From positions 124,001 to 188,000 of the forward strand of contig JBKBPR010000001.1 of assembly GCA_046293135.1 (NCBI GenBank): 64,000 nt of DNA, given 5' to 3'. Every line of letters starts with the position of its first letter. The stretch's first letter is position 1. Below, piece after piece: positions 24,688 through 32,428 of the stretch. The notes beneath the pieces were generated by a model. It ran no database searches. It was not told the origin of the DNA and was given only the letters and a program-made list of their open reading frames with translations. The position numbers and the translations under genes are program-made. The DNA comes from UBA2638 sp046293135 (GTDB lineage: Bacteria > Pseudomonadota > Alphaproteobacteria > Micavibrionales > Micavibrionaceae).

Positions 24688-25048
24688 AGCGGCGCTTAAA
24701 TTTGTCTTGGCTCTGGCCTTTGCTTTGGGGCTTTTGATCGGGTTGGACAATGCCTTGATGGCCAGCAACTCATCATCGCTGAAGGTCGGCCAGCCGATGA
24801 TTGTCGATAATCGTTTGCCGCAAGACGATAAGCACGAAAAGCCGATTTTTACCAAGCGTATCGTTGCGCCAAGCGTGCCCGCGCCGCAAGCTGATCAAGA
24901 ACAAAAGAGTGCGGAGACTGAAACTCAAGCCGATCAAGGCGCTGCAAACAGCGAAGATGCGGCGCTGAATGTCGGGCAGCTAGACACAGATGCCGAGGTG
25001 GACGATGATAGTGGCAACAGCAACAACGATAATGACAACGACGATTAA
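24677..25048 (+). CDS. Small anchored acidic protein encoded between sdhC and sdhD
   Basis: A 123-residue protein from ATG 24677, overlapping sdhC by 11 bases. It has one N-terminal hydrophobic helix (ALKFVLALAFALGLLIGLDNALM), which is a signal anchor or uncleaved signal. A Pro/Gln/Glu-rich region follows, and the extremely acidic C-terminus is DDDSGNSNNDNDNDD. I know of no standard SDH subunit of this kind. The overlap implies translational coupling with sdhC, so a role in complex II assembly or a lineage-specific accessory function is possible but unproven. Confidence 0.7.
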   Translation: MRAKAALKFVLALAFALGLLIGLDNALMASNSSSLKVGQPMIVDNRLPQDDKHEKPIFTKRIVAPSVPAPQADQEQKSAETETQADQGAANSEDAALNVGQLDTDAEVDDDSGNSNNDNDNDD

Positions 25049-25069
25049 ACCCATGAGGATATGAAAATC

Positions 25070-25465
25070 ATGAGCATGAAATGGGACAATAACGGTTTAA
25101 AAACACCTTTGGCGCGGGCGCGTGGTTTAGGCTCAGCCAAGGAGGGCGCAGATCATTGGTTTAGCCAGCGTTTGACCGCCATCGCCAATATCCCACTCAT
25201 GATATGGTTGATTTTGAGCGTGGTCTCCATGCAGGGCGCGAGCTATCAGGAGTTTACATACTGGCTCTCACAGCCGATCAATGCGATTTTGATGATCCTG
25301 ACGATTATTTCGGTTTTTTATCATGCCAAGCTGGGTAGCCAAGTGATAGCTGAGGATTATATTCATTGTGAGGCGATGAAAACCGCAAAGCTGATCTCTA
25401 TGAAGCTGTTTTTCTTCGGGGCGGCGATAGCAAGTATTTTTGCGGTATTGAAAATCGCGCTTTAG
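25070..25465 (+). CDS. sdhD: Succinate dehydrogenase membrane anchor subunit
   Basis: The second membrane anchor of complex II. It is about 131 residues with three hydrophobic helices. KTPLARARGLGSAKEGADHWFSQRLTAIANIPLMIW is the alphaproteobacterial SdhD signature, and YHAKLGSQVIAEDYIH carries the heme-side His. GAGGA lies 10 bases before ATG 25070; ATG 25061 is too close to it and ATG 25076 rather far. Confidence 0.94.
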   Translation: MSMKWDNNGLKTPLARARGLGSAKEGADHWFSQRLTAIANIPLMIWLILSVVSMQGASYQEFTYWLSQPINAILMILTIISVFYHAKLGSQVIAEDYIHCEAMKTAKLISMKLFFFGAAIASIFAVLKIAL

Positions 25466-25537
25466 ATTTAAGTTCTAAATGAAACACTGAAACAAAACAC
25501 ACTGACAAACAAAAATGGGTAAAGACGGAAAGAAAAA

Positions 25538-27328
25538 ATGCAGCAATCCTATGAAATTATAGATCATGAATATGATGTTGTTGTGGTTGGCGCGGGCGGC
25601 GCGGGTTTGCGCGCAGGGTTCGGTTGCGCCGAAAAAGGGCTTTCTACGGCTCTTATCAGCAAGGTTTTTCCGACCCGTTCGCACACTGTGGCGGCGCAGG
25701 GCGGTATTTCCGCGGCGCTGGGCAATATGGGCGAAGATGATTGGCGCTTCCACATGTATGATACGGTCAAGGGCTCGGACTGGCTCGGTGATCAGGACGC
25801 TATCGAATATATGTGCCGTGAGGCGATCCCCGCGATTATCGAGCTGGAGCATTACGGCGTTCCTTTCTCGCGCACGGCGGCGGGCAAGATTTATCAACGC
25901 GCCTTTGGCGGTATGACCACCAATTACGGCAAGGGTACGGCGCAGCGGACTTGCGCGGCGGCCGACCGCACAGGCCATGCAATTTTGCACACGCTTTACA
26001 CGCAAGCGCTCAAGCATAAGGCCGAATTCTTTATCGAGTATTTCGCGCTTGATTTGATTATGAGCGATGACGGCCAGTGTCTTGGCGTGATGGCGTGGAA
26101 TTTGGATGATGGCAAAATTCACCGCTTCCGCGCGCATCAGACGATTTTGGCAACGGGCGGTTATGGTCGCGCTTATTTCTCCTGCACCTCGGCGCATACC
26201 TGTACGGGTGACGGGAATGCGATGGTTCTGCGTGCTGGTTTGCCGTTGCAGGATATGGAGTTCACGCAGTTCCACCCGACCGGAATTTATGGCGCGGGCT
26301 GTCTGATTACCGAAGGTGTACGCGGTGAGGGTGGCTATCTGACCAATTCCGAAGGCGAGCGCTTTATGGAGCGTTACGCTCCCTCCGCCAAGGATCTCGC
26401 CAGCCGTGATGTCGTGTCGCGCTCAATGACCATTGAAATCCGCGAAGGGCGCGGCGTTGGCGAGAATAAAGACCATATTCATCTGAATTTGATGCATCTT
26501 GACCCTGAAATCATCCATTCCCGCTTGCCGGGGATTGCCGAAAGCGCCCGAATTTTTGCGGGTGTCGATGTGACGAAAGAGCCGATTCCGGTACTGCCGA
26601 CCGTGCATTATAATATGGGCGGTATTCCGACCAATTATAAATGCGAGGTTATTTCTCCGACCAAAAAAGACCCGAATGCGATTGTGCCGGGCTTGATGGC
26701 CATCGGGGAGGCCGCTTGCGTATCGGTGCATGGGGCGAACCGCCTTGGCTCGAACTCGCTGCTCGATCTGGTTGTCTTCGGGCGGGCGGCGGCTATCCGC
26801 GCCTCTGAAACCGTAACTGCGGGGGCATCGCATCGTCCGTTTAGCGGTGATGACGGGACAAAAGCGCTGGAGCGTCTTGACCGTTTGCGCCATGCCAATG
26901 GCAACACCCCGACTGCGGAGCTGAGGCTGGATATGCAAAAAACCATGCAAGATCACGCCGCCGTGTTCCGTACGGGCGATGTGCTCAATGAGGGCGTGAA
27001 GAAAATCGACAAGTGCTTCGGCGGCAAGAAAGACCTGAAAGTCACGGATCGCACGATGATCTTTAATACCGATCTGGTCGAAACGCTGGAGCTGGATAAT
27101 CTGATGGGGCAGGCCGTGGCCTCGATGCATTCTTGCGCCAATCGTGAGGAATCCCGCGGCGCGCATGCGCGGGAGGATTTCCCCGACCGCGATGACGAAA
27201 AATGGCTCAAACACTCGCTGATCTGGGTTGATGAGGCGGGCAAGACCAAAATCGATTACCGCCCTGTAATTCTGAATAGTTTGACCAATGAGGTCGAATC
27301 CTTCCCGCCCAAAGCGAGAGTGTATTAG
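25538..27328 (+). CDS. sdhA: Succinate dehydrogenase flavoprotein subunit
   Basis: The catalytic subunit of complex II, oxidising succinate to fumarate with covalently bound FAD. It has 596 residues. The FAD-binding GAGGAGLRAGFG is near residue 20. The flavinylated His lies in SHTVAAQGGISAALGN. Active-site segments include EFTQFHPTGIYGAGCLITEGVRGEGG and HGANRLGSNSLLDLVVFGR. The C-terminus is typical (ESRGAHAREDFPDRDDEKWLKH). It is preceded by sdhC-sdhD and followed by sdhB. Confidence 0.98.
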   Translation: MQQSYEIIDHEYDVVVVGAGGAGLRAGFGCAEKGLSTALISKVFPTRSHTVAAQGGISAALGNMGEDDWRFHMYDTVKGSDWLGDQDAIEYMCREAIPAIIELEHYGVPFSRTAAGKIYQRAFGGMTTNYGKGTAQRTCAAADRTGHAILHTLYTQALKHKAEFFIEYFALDLIMSDDGQCLGVMAWNLDDGKIHRFRAHQTILATGGYGRAYFSCTSAHTCTGDGNAMVLRAGLPLQDMEFTQFHPTGIYGAGCLITEGVRGEGGYLTNSEGERFMERYAPSAKDLASRDVVSRSMTIEIREGRGVGENKDHIHLNLMHLDPEIIHSRLPGIAESARIFAGVDVTKEPIPVLPTVHYNMGGIPTNYKCEVISPTKKDPNAIVPGLMAIGEAACVSVHGANRLGSNSLLDLVVFGRAAAIRASETVTAGASHRPFSGDDGTKALERLDRLRHANGNTPTAELRLDMQKTMQDHAAVFRTGDVLNEGVKKIDKCFGGKKDLKVTDRTMIFNTDLVETLELDNLMGQAVASMHSCANREESRGAHAREDFPDRDDEKWLKHSLIWVDEAGKTKIDYRPVILNSLTNEVESFPPKARVY

Positions 27329-27425
27329 GAGTTGGAGTTTTTCTATCAGAAGTTACGGAGCGTATTAATATTTCAACACGCATTGAGAGTTCAACTTATC
27401 TAATGAAAATGTCGGGAACATAATT

Positions 27426-28244
27426 ATGGCTGAATTTGCTTTACCCAAAAATTCTAAAATTCAAAAAGGCAAGGTTTTTCAGGCGGCCAATGATACCGCC
27501 AACGCCCGCACGTTTAAAATCTATCGCTGGGATCCTGAGGATGTCGATGCGGAGGGGAAGCCGAAAAACCCGCGCTGGGACAGCTATGTGATTGACACAT
27601 CCAAATGCGGGCCGATGGTGCTCGATGCGCTGATTTACATCAAAAACGAGATTGATAGCACGCTGACATTCCGCCGTTCCTGCCGCGAGGGGATTTGCGG
27701 GTCTTGCGCGATGAATATCGGCGATGGGCGCGGTACGAATACGCTGGCCTGTACCAAGGCGATTGCCGATTTGAACGGTGATGTGACGATTTCGCCGCTG
27801 CCGCATATGCCGGTTGTCAAAGACCTTGTGCCTGACCTTAACCATGTTTATGCGCAATATACCGCGATTGAGCCGTGGCTTAAGACTGACAGCCCCGCGC
27901 CGGGACGGGAGCGCCTGCAAAGCGCCGAGGATTCCGATATTCTGAACGGTAAGGACGGCCATGGCCCTGCGGGCTGTATTTTGTGTTTCTGCTGCTCGAC
28001 GAGTTGCCCGTCTTATTGGTGGAATGCTGATCGTTTCCTCGGCCCTGCGATTTTGCTGCAGGCTTATCGCTGGATTGCCGATAGCCGTGATGAGGCAACG
28101 GGCGAGCGCCTTGACCAGCTGGAAGACCCTTTCAGGCTCTATCGCTGTCATACGATTATGAACTGTACCAATACGTGCCCGAAGGGTCTGAACCCCGCCA
28201 AGGCTATCGCCGAGATCAAGAAATTGATGGTCGCGCGGCGCTAA
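27426..28244 (+). CDS. sdhB: Succinate dehydrogenase iron-sulfur subunit
   Basis: Passes electrons from FAD to quinone through three Fe-S clusters. It has 272 residues. The 2Fe-2S ligands are in CREGICGSCAMNIGDGRGTNTLAC. The 4Fe-4S and 3Fe-4S ligands are in CILCFCCSTSCPSYWW and CHTIMNCTNTCPKGLNPAKAI. The protein is slightly longer than usual at the N-terminus. The 97-base gap after sdhA holds nothing I recognise. Confidence 0.98.
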   Translation: MAEFALPKNSKIQKGKVFQAANDTANARTFKIYRWDPEDVDAEGKPKNPRWDSYVIDTSKCGPMVLDALIYIKNEIDSTLTFRRSCREGICGSCAMNIGDGRGTNTLACTKAIADLNGDVTISPLPHMPVVKDLVPDLNHVYAQYTAIEPWLKTDSPAPGRERLQSAEDSDILNGKDGHGPAGCILCFCCSTSCPSYWWNADRFLGPAILLQAYRWIADSRDEATGERLDQLEDPFRLYRCHTIMNCTNTCPKGLNPAKAIAEIKKLMVARR

Positions 28245-28385
28245 GGATTGCGGCCATATTCCCCTCTGATTTTCTGGATTTGCGCGCGTAGGATTTTTGA
28301 CAAATTCCGCGAACTTTGAGATAATGGGGGTAACAATAAAAATAATAATAAAAAACGAAACTATATCTTCGAGGGTGAAATAGGA

Positions 28386-29054
28386 ATGCAGTTTAATCAA
28401 ACATTCAATCTGGCGGACGATAAAGACCAAAAGCGCGCTTATCAGGAAATCGTTGATTTATGTCATGGTTTCGAGCTTTCGACCCCCGATTATTACGATC
28501 TCACACATGTTATGATGGCGATGGCCATTCAGGGTATGGATTACGATGATCCGCGCGACGGCTTGCGTGACATATACGAAGACGCGCTGCGGGCGCGGAA
28601 AATCCGCCTGACGAATTTCATGGACTTCACCTTTGAATATGCCGGAAAGCGGCTAGCGTTGGCGCAGGATGAAGACCGCTATATCGAAGACCGCATGAAG
28701 GTTTACCTCGGTACAAAGGCGCGTGAGCGCAGGTTATCGGCGCTGGAAGGCACTGCCTTTGCGCAGCGCCCCGATATGGAAGAGTTCTTGAACGCCTTTG
28801 AAGAGTTGCAAGAAAATCTGCTGATGCGCGGGATAAACCGCCTATCTCTGGCCAAAGCCTTTCTGGATGCGTGTTTCGTCATGGCGCGGATGTGCTCGAT
28901 TGAGGAGTATGAATCGTTTTGCAGCTATATTTGCGTCTCCCTTGATCCCGCCCCGCCGCCGCAGCAAACCGGCCATGAAAGCCTTGATGAGGATGAGATT
29001 TTGGGCAAGATGTCGCTGCTCTATATGGGTACGGCCTCGGCCTCGATACATTAA
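28386..29054 (+). CDS. Hypothetical protein, 222 aa
   Basis: Unrecognised, soluble and helix-rich, with many acidic and aromatic residues (DYYDLTHVMMAMAIQGMDYDDPRDGLRDIYEDAL). The C-terminal third has several Cys residues in DACFVMARMCSIEEYESFCSYICVSLD. GAGGG lies upstream of ATG. It follows sdhB by 141 bases on the same strand but appears unrelated to respiration. Immediately downstream lies repeat region B. Confidence 0.65.
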   Translation: MQFNQTFNLADDKDQKRAYQEIVDLCHGFELSTPDYYDLTHVMMAMAIQGMDYDDPRDGLRDIYEDALRARKIRLTNFMDFTFEYAGKRLALAQDEDRYIEDRMKVYLGTKARERRLSALEGTAFAQRPDMEEFLNAFEELQENLLMRGINRLSLAKAFLDACFVMARMCSIEEYESFCSYICVSLDPAPPPQQTGHESLDEDEILGKMSLLYMGTASASIH

Positions 29055-29077
29055 AACTTCAACAAAATTGCGCCAAG

Positions 29078-29183
29078 CGTTTCGCCCCGCTCGCCCCACT
29101 CTCTAGCTTCAAGTGGGGCAAAAGATTTTGTTCTATTTCAGTGGCTTATAGTCGTTTCGCCCCACTTGCCCCACTCGCCCCAC
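29078..29183 (-). ncRNA. Candidate structured RNA element, copy B
   Basis: Read on the minus strand: three GTGGGGCGA-type units (29183-29156), ACTGAAATA (around 29142-29134), TTTTGCCCCACTT (29123-29111), AGAGAGTGGGGCGAGCGGGG and CGAAACGC (29105-29078). The same blocks occur in the same order at 7328-7437. The C-block can pair with the upstream GGGGC units (9 bp, AAGTGGGGC/GCCCCACTT) or with the downstream unit. The block begins about 95 bases after the conserved promoter. RNA function is inferred. Confidence 0.35.
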
Positions 29184-29277
29184 CCTTTTTTGAAGATTTG
29201 AAGAATATAAGGTTTTGGCGCAGAAAAGGGGCTGATTTTGCTCCGTTTCAGGCACAAAACGCCCACTATATAAATGC

Positions 29278-29306
29278 ATAGTATGATTAAATTCCTATAA
29301 TGTCAA
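29278..29306 (-). promoter_or_regulatory. Consensus promoter of repeat region B
   Basis: On the minus strand: TTGACA (29306-29301), 17-base spacer, TACTAT (29283-29278). Twelve bases later comes TGGGCG-N2-TTG-N-GCCT-N-AAA, the same downstream sequence and spacing as at 6867-6925. The spacer is also conserved (TAGGAATTTAATCA). Confidence 0.6.
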
Positions 29307-29413
29307 GGGGGATCCCTCGGCTTCGCTCGGGATGACAACAGAAGGGGAAAAATGCATGTTTTATATTGCCTATATATTTTACATAACGCAAATAAGGGGG
29401 TGTTCTGCTCAAC

Positions 29414-29608
29414 GAGGTGAGGTAGCGGGCTGAGATAAGGGCTGAGATAGAGGGTTGTGGTAGCTGGTTGAGGTAGCGGGCTGAGATAGAGGGCTGAGAT
29501 AAGGGCTGAGATAAGGGCTGAGATAAGGGCTGAGATAGATGTTTGAGATAAGGGCTGAGATAGGGGCTGAGGTAGAGGGTTGAGATAGCGAGTCGAGATA
29601 GAGGGTGG
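29414..29608. repeat. Degenerate 12-13 bp tandem repeat array, unit GGGCTGAGATAA
   Basis: Roughly fifteen units of GGGCTGAGATA(A/G)(A) with variants such as GGTTGAGGTAGC and AGGGTTGAGATAGC. The most regular block (about 29489-29535) has nearly identical successive units. Stop codons (TGA, TAA, TAG) recur inside the unit, so it is non-coding on the plus strand. Slipped-strand expansion is the simple explanation. Confidence 0.8.
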
Positions 29609-29701
29609 CTACTCTTTAGATGGCTAGCTAGCTAGATGATTGGATAGCTGGGATGGTTAGATATCTGCACGGTTTCGAGGCATTGGCAGCGTTTAAAACC
29701 C

Positions 29702-30292
29702 CTAATAATCTTTAAAATTAATCACGGTTTTGCAATTGGCGTTGTAGATCTGGAGAATATCTTTGCTATCAAGCATGATGATTTGCGTGCAGTCCGAATA
29801 GCCGTCAACGGGCACGCGCTCGTTCGAAAGTCCATCCGCCGATACATTCATAACGCCCTTTTCCTTCCCGCGGGTTTCGATGGTGGCATTGCGGCGATCT
29901 CTTGAGATTTTAATGCTCTTGATTTCGACTTTATTCTCATAGCTATCAAGCGCTTGCGACCCGGCCTGAACATTTTCGATGAATTGTGATTTGTCCAGAC
30001 TCATGGCCTTGCTTTGCTTGGGGTGGCCGGGGATCACATATTCAAGGTTGCTGACGAAACGGGCGCGGGGATGAAGGTGAATATCAAGAAATTTAGAGAT
30101 AGAGGCGGCGGAGGTGTTGAGGTTATTGCCGGAGGTCATCTGCGTGAGTTCCGTCACAAAAGCGCGGATATTGGCATCATTCAGGCGCTTGGCCTTGTGT
30201 TCCGTAGCCTCGGCCTTTGCGGGGAGTAAGATCAACGCCAATAAAGAGCAATGTAGTACCCGTGTTAGGGCGCTTTTTGGTGAAATTGCCAT
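29702..30292 (-). CDS. Hypothetical exported protein, 196 aa
   Basis: The N-terminal signal peptide is ALTRVLHCSLLALILLPAKAEA with predicted cleavage near residue 29. The mature part has two cysteines near the end (GYSDCTQIIML, YNANCKTVINF) suited to a disulfide. The layout (FLDIHLHPRARFVSNLEYV, then a beta-rich half) resembles small periplasmic NTF2-like or MlaC-size proteins, but no family is recognised. It stands alone between repeat region B and nadC. Confidence 0.7.
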   Translation of the reverse strand: MAISPKSALTRVLHCSLLALILLPAKAEATEHKAKRLNDANIRAFVTELTQMTSGNNLNTSAASISKFLDIHLHPRARFVSNLEYVIPGHPKQSKAMSLDKSQFIENVQAGSQALDSYENKVEIKSIKISRDRRNATIETRGKEKGVMNVSADGLSNERVPVDGYSDCTQIIMLDSKDILQIYNANCKTVINFKDY

Positions 30293-30444
30293 ACAACCTT
30301 ATATTTTTTAATGTGTTTTTTTAATAGTCCCCAAGCGTCAAATTCAGCCCTTTGAAGGTCATTGCCGCTTTTGCGTTCCAATCTCTATTATCACGGAAAA
30401 ATTCTAAATTCTTCCCTAACAAGCTGTATTTTTTTTGTGAAAAA

Positions 30445-31287
30445 TTACTCAATATCGAGGGCAATATCGAGTGCGGGGGCGCTATGGGTCAAAGCGCCGA
30501 CAGAGATGTAATGCACACCTGCCTGCGCGATTTTACGCACGGTTTTGAGCGTGACACCGCCCGATGCCTCAATCGTCATACGGCCATCAACCATAGATAC
30601 GGCCTTTTTGATGGTTTCGAGGTGCATGTTATCAAGCATCACAATATCGGCCTTGCCGTTATCCAGAACCTCTTCGAGCTGTTCGAGCGTGTCCACTTCA
30701 ATTTCGATTTTGAGCATATGCCCCGCCAGCATATGCGCCTGATCGAGCGCAGCGCCGATGCCGCCCGCAATGGCGATATGATTGTCCTTGATAAGAATGG
30801 CATCATCCAGCCCGAAGCGGTGATTGGAGCCGCCGCCCGTATAGACCGCGTATTTTTGCAGCAGCCTCAGCCCTGGAATGGTTTTGCGGGTATCGCAGAT
30901 TTCCGCCCCTGTGCCTTTGATTTCCTCGACATATTGGGCGGTGAGCGAGGCTATGCCGCTGAGATGGGTTAGGAAATTGAGCGCGGTGCGCTCGGCGCTC
31001 AATAAGGCGCGGGCAGGGCCGCTGATCTCGGCGATGACATCCCCCGCCGCAAGCGGCTCGCCGTCTTGCTTATGCACGGTCATGTCAAAATCAATATCGG
31101 TGAGTGAAAAGGCAGTGAGCGCCAGCATCAGCCCGCATAGCACGCCGCCTTGCCGCGCCCGCAAAATGCCTGTCGCGCTTTCCGAGGCGGGGATGAGGAA
31201 ATCCGAGGTTACGTCGCGGCCATGGCCGAGATCTTCTTCCAGCGCGGCGCGGATGTATTTTTCGATATAGAGGTTTGATAGATTCAT
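30445..31287 (-). CDS. nadC: Quinolinate phosphoribosyltransferase (nicotinate-nucleotide pyrophosphorylase, carboxylating)
   Basis: Converts quinolinate and PRPP to nicotinate mononucleotide in de novo NAD synthesis. It has 280 residues. Motifs are EDLGHGRDVTSDFLIP, ERTALNFLTHLSGIASLT, CDTRKTIPGLRLLQKYAV-YTGGGSNHRFGLDDAILIKDNHI, and the C-terminal EASGGVTLKTVRKIAQAGVHYISVGALTHS. It lies 47 bases downstream of nadA on the same strand. Confidence 0.97.
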   Translation of the reverse strand: MNLSNLYIEKYIRAALEEDLGHGRDVTSDFLIPASESATGILRARQGGVLCGLMLALTAFSLTDIDFDMTVHKQDGEPLAAGDVIAEISGPARALLSAERTALNFLTHLSGIASLTAQYVEEIKGTGAEICDTRKTIPGLRLLQKYAVYTGGGSNHRFGLDDAILIKDNHIAIAGGIGAALDQAHMLAGHMLKIEIEVDTLEQLEEVLDNGKADIVMLDNMHLETIKKAVSMVDGRMTIEASGGVTLKTVRKIAQAGVHYISVGALTHSAPALDIALDIE

Positions 31288-31334
31288 TGTTCCGCGCGCT
31301 CCTGATTTTGTTGGGTTGGAGATGAGTTCGGTTT

Positions 31335-32345
31335 TTAACTTAATGCCAACATCCGTTCAATCGGCAGGCGGGCGCGTTTTGAAATCTCGGGATCTATGAT
31401 GACCTCCGGCGTTTCGGTTTGCAGCGCGTGCAGGATTTTCGGCAGGGTGATCCGCTTCATATGCGGGCACATCTGGCACGTTCCGACCATCTCAACGGCA
31501 GGATTGGCGGCGGCGATATTATCGCTCATCGAGCATTCGGTCATCAAAATCGCCTTTTTCGGCTGTTTGGTTTTGATGTAGCTGTCCATGTCGGCGGTTG
31601 AGCCTGAAAAATCGGATTCAGCGACAACTTCGGGCGGGCATTCGGGATGGGCGATCACCACAACTTCGCCATGCTGCTGGCGGAGCGCCTTGACATCGGC
31701 GGCGCTGAAACGCTCATGCACCATGCATGTCCCGTCCCAGATAATAATTTTGACTTTGGTTTGTGCGGCGACATTTTGCGCCAGAAACTTATCGGGGGTC
31801 ATAATCACCGTGTCATGCCCCTCCGCCCCTAGGGCGTTGATGATTTTCACCGCGTTCGAGGAGGTGCAGCACACATCTGTTTCCGCCTTCACATCGGCGG
31901 TGGTGTTGACATAGGAGACAACGGGAACGCCCGGATATTGTGCCTTGAGCTTACGGATATCCGCGCCCGTGATGGATTCGGCGAGCGAGCAGCCGGCCTT
32001 TAGGTCGGGGATAATGACCTTTTTGTCGGGGCAGAGAATTTTCGAGGTTTCCGCCATGAAATGCACCCCGCATTGCACGATAATATCGGCGGTGGTTTTA
32101 GCTGCCTCTTGTGCGAGTTTGAGGGAATCGCCGATAATATCGCCGACCCCGTGGAAAATGTCGGGAGTCATATAGTTATGCGCCAGAATGACAGCATTTT
32201 TCTCGCGCTTCAGGCGGTTGATCTCGACGATATAGGGCGCAAGGGTTTGCCAATGCTCGGCGGAATATTGACGGCTGAGCTTGCTGTAAAGTTCCTCTGT
32301 CGCGGCGGCGACATCAGGGGTAAAGGCGAGAGCTTGCGTTTGCAT
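31335..32345 (-). CDS. nadA: Quinolinate synthase A
   Basis: A 4Fe-4S enzyme condensing iminoaspartate with dihydroxyacetone phosphate to quinolinate. It is about 336 residues from ATG 32345 (a TTG seven codons upstream is less likely). Cluster cysteines are visible in TDVCCTSSNAV and TCQMCPHMKRI, with AHPECPPEVV between them. VILAHNYMTPDIFHGVGDIIGDS is the substrate-binding N-terminus. Only nadA and nadC are here. nadB (aspartate oxidase), often between them, is absent from the window and may be elsewhere or replaced by an aspartate dehydrogenase. Confidence 0.97.
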   Translation of the reverse strand: MQTQALAFTPDVAAATEELYSKLSRQYSAEHWQTLAPYIVEINRLKREKNAVILAHNYMTPDIFHGVGDIIGDSLKLAQEAAKTTADIIVQCGVHFMAETSKILCPDKKVIIPDLKAGCSLAESITGADIRKLKAQYPGVPVVSYVNTTADVKAETDVCCTSSNAVKIINALGAEGHDTVIMTPDKFLAQNVAAQTKVKIIIWDGTCMVHERFSAADVKALRQQHGEVVVIAHPECPPEVVAESDFSGSTADMDSYIKTKQPKKAILMTECSMSDNIAAANPAVEMVGTCQMCPHMKRITLPKILHALQTETPEVIIDPEISKRARLPIERMLALS

Positions 32346-32428
32346 GGCTTGTTCTTTAAATGTCAAAGAGGTTACGGATTACCAATACTGACGTATATTT
32401 AAAGGATGTAGCGTCAAGGTCAAGGAAA

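Larger units (their letters stand above)
29055..29701. repeat. Gene-free repeat region B (about 650 bp)
   Basis: No gene is supported. The stretch holds the inverted relative of the structured G/C-rich element (29078-29183), its promoter (29278-29306, minus strand), a REP-like hairpin sequence GGATCCCTCGGCTTCGCTCG, the shared CGTTATGTAAAATATA sequence, a degenerate 12-bp tandem array (29414-29608) and a further low-complexity GCTAGATGG-type stretch (29618-29665). Confidence 0.7.

Noticed and set aside
26423..28430. Long minus-strand frames opposite sdhA and sdhB
   Set aside because: They mirror the high-GC coding strand of well-identified genes and have no family resemblance or ribosome site.
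29414..29608. CRISPR array
   Set aside because: Units are 12-13 bases, with no unique spacers between them; a tandem microsatellite explains it.
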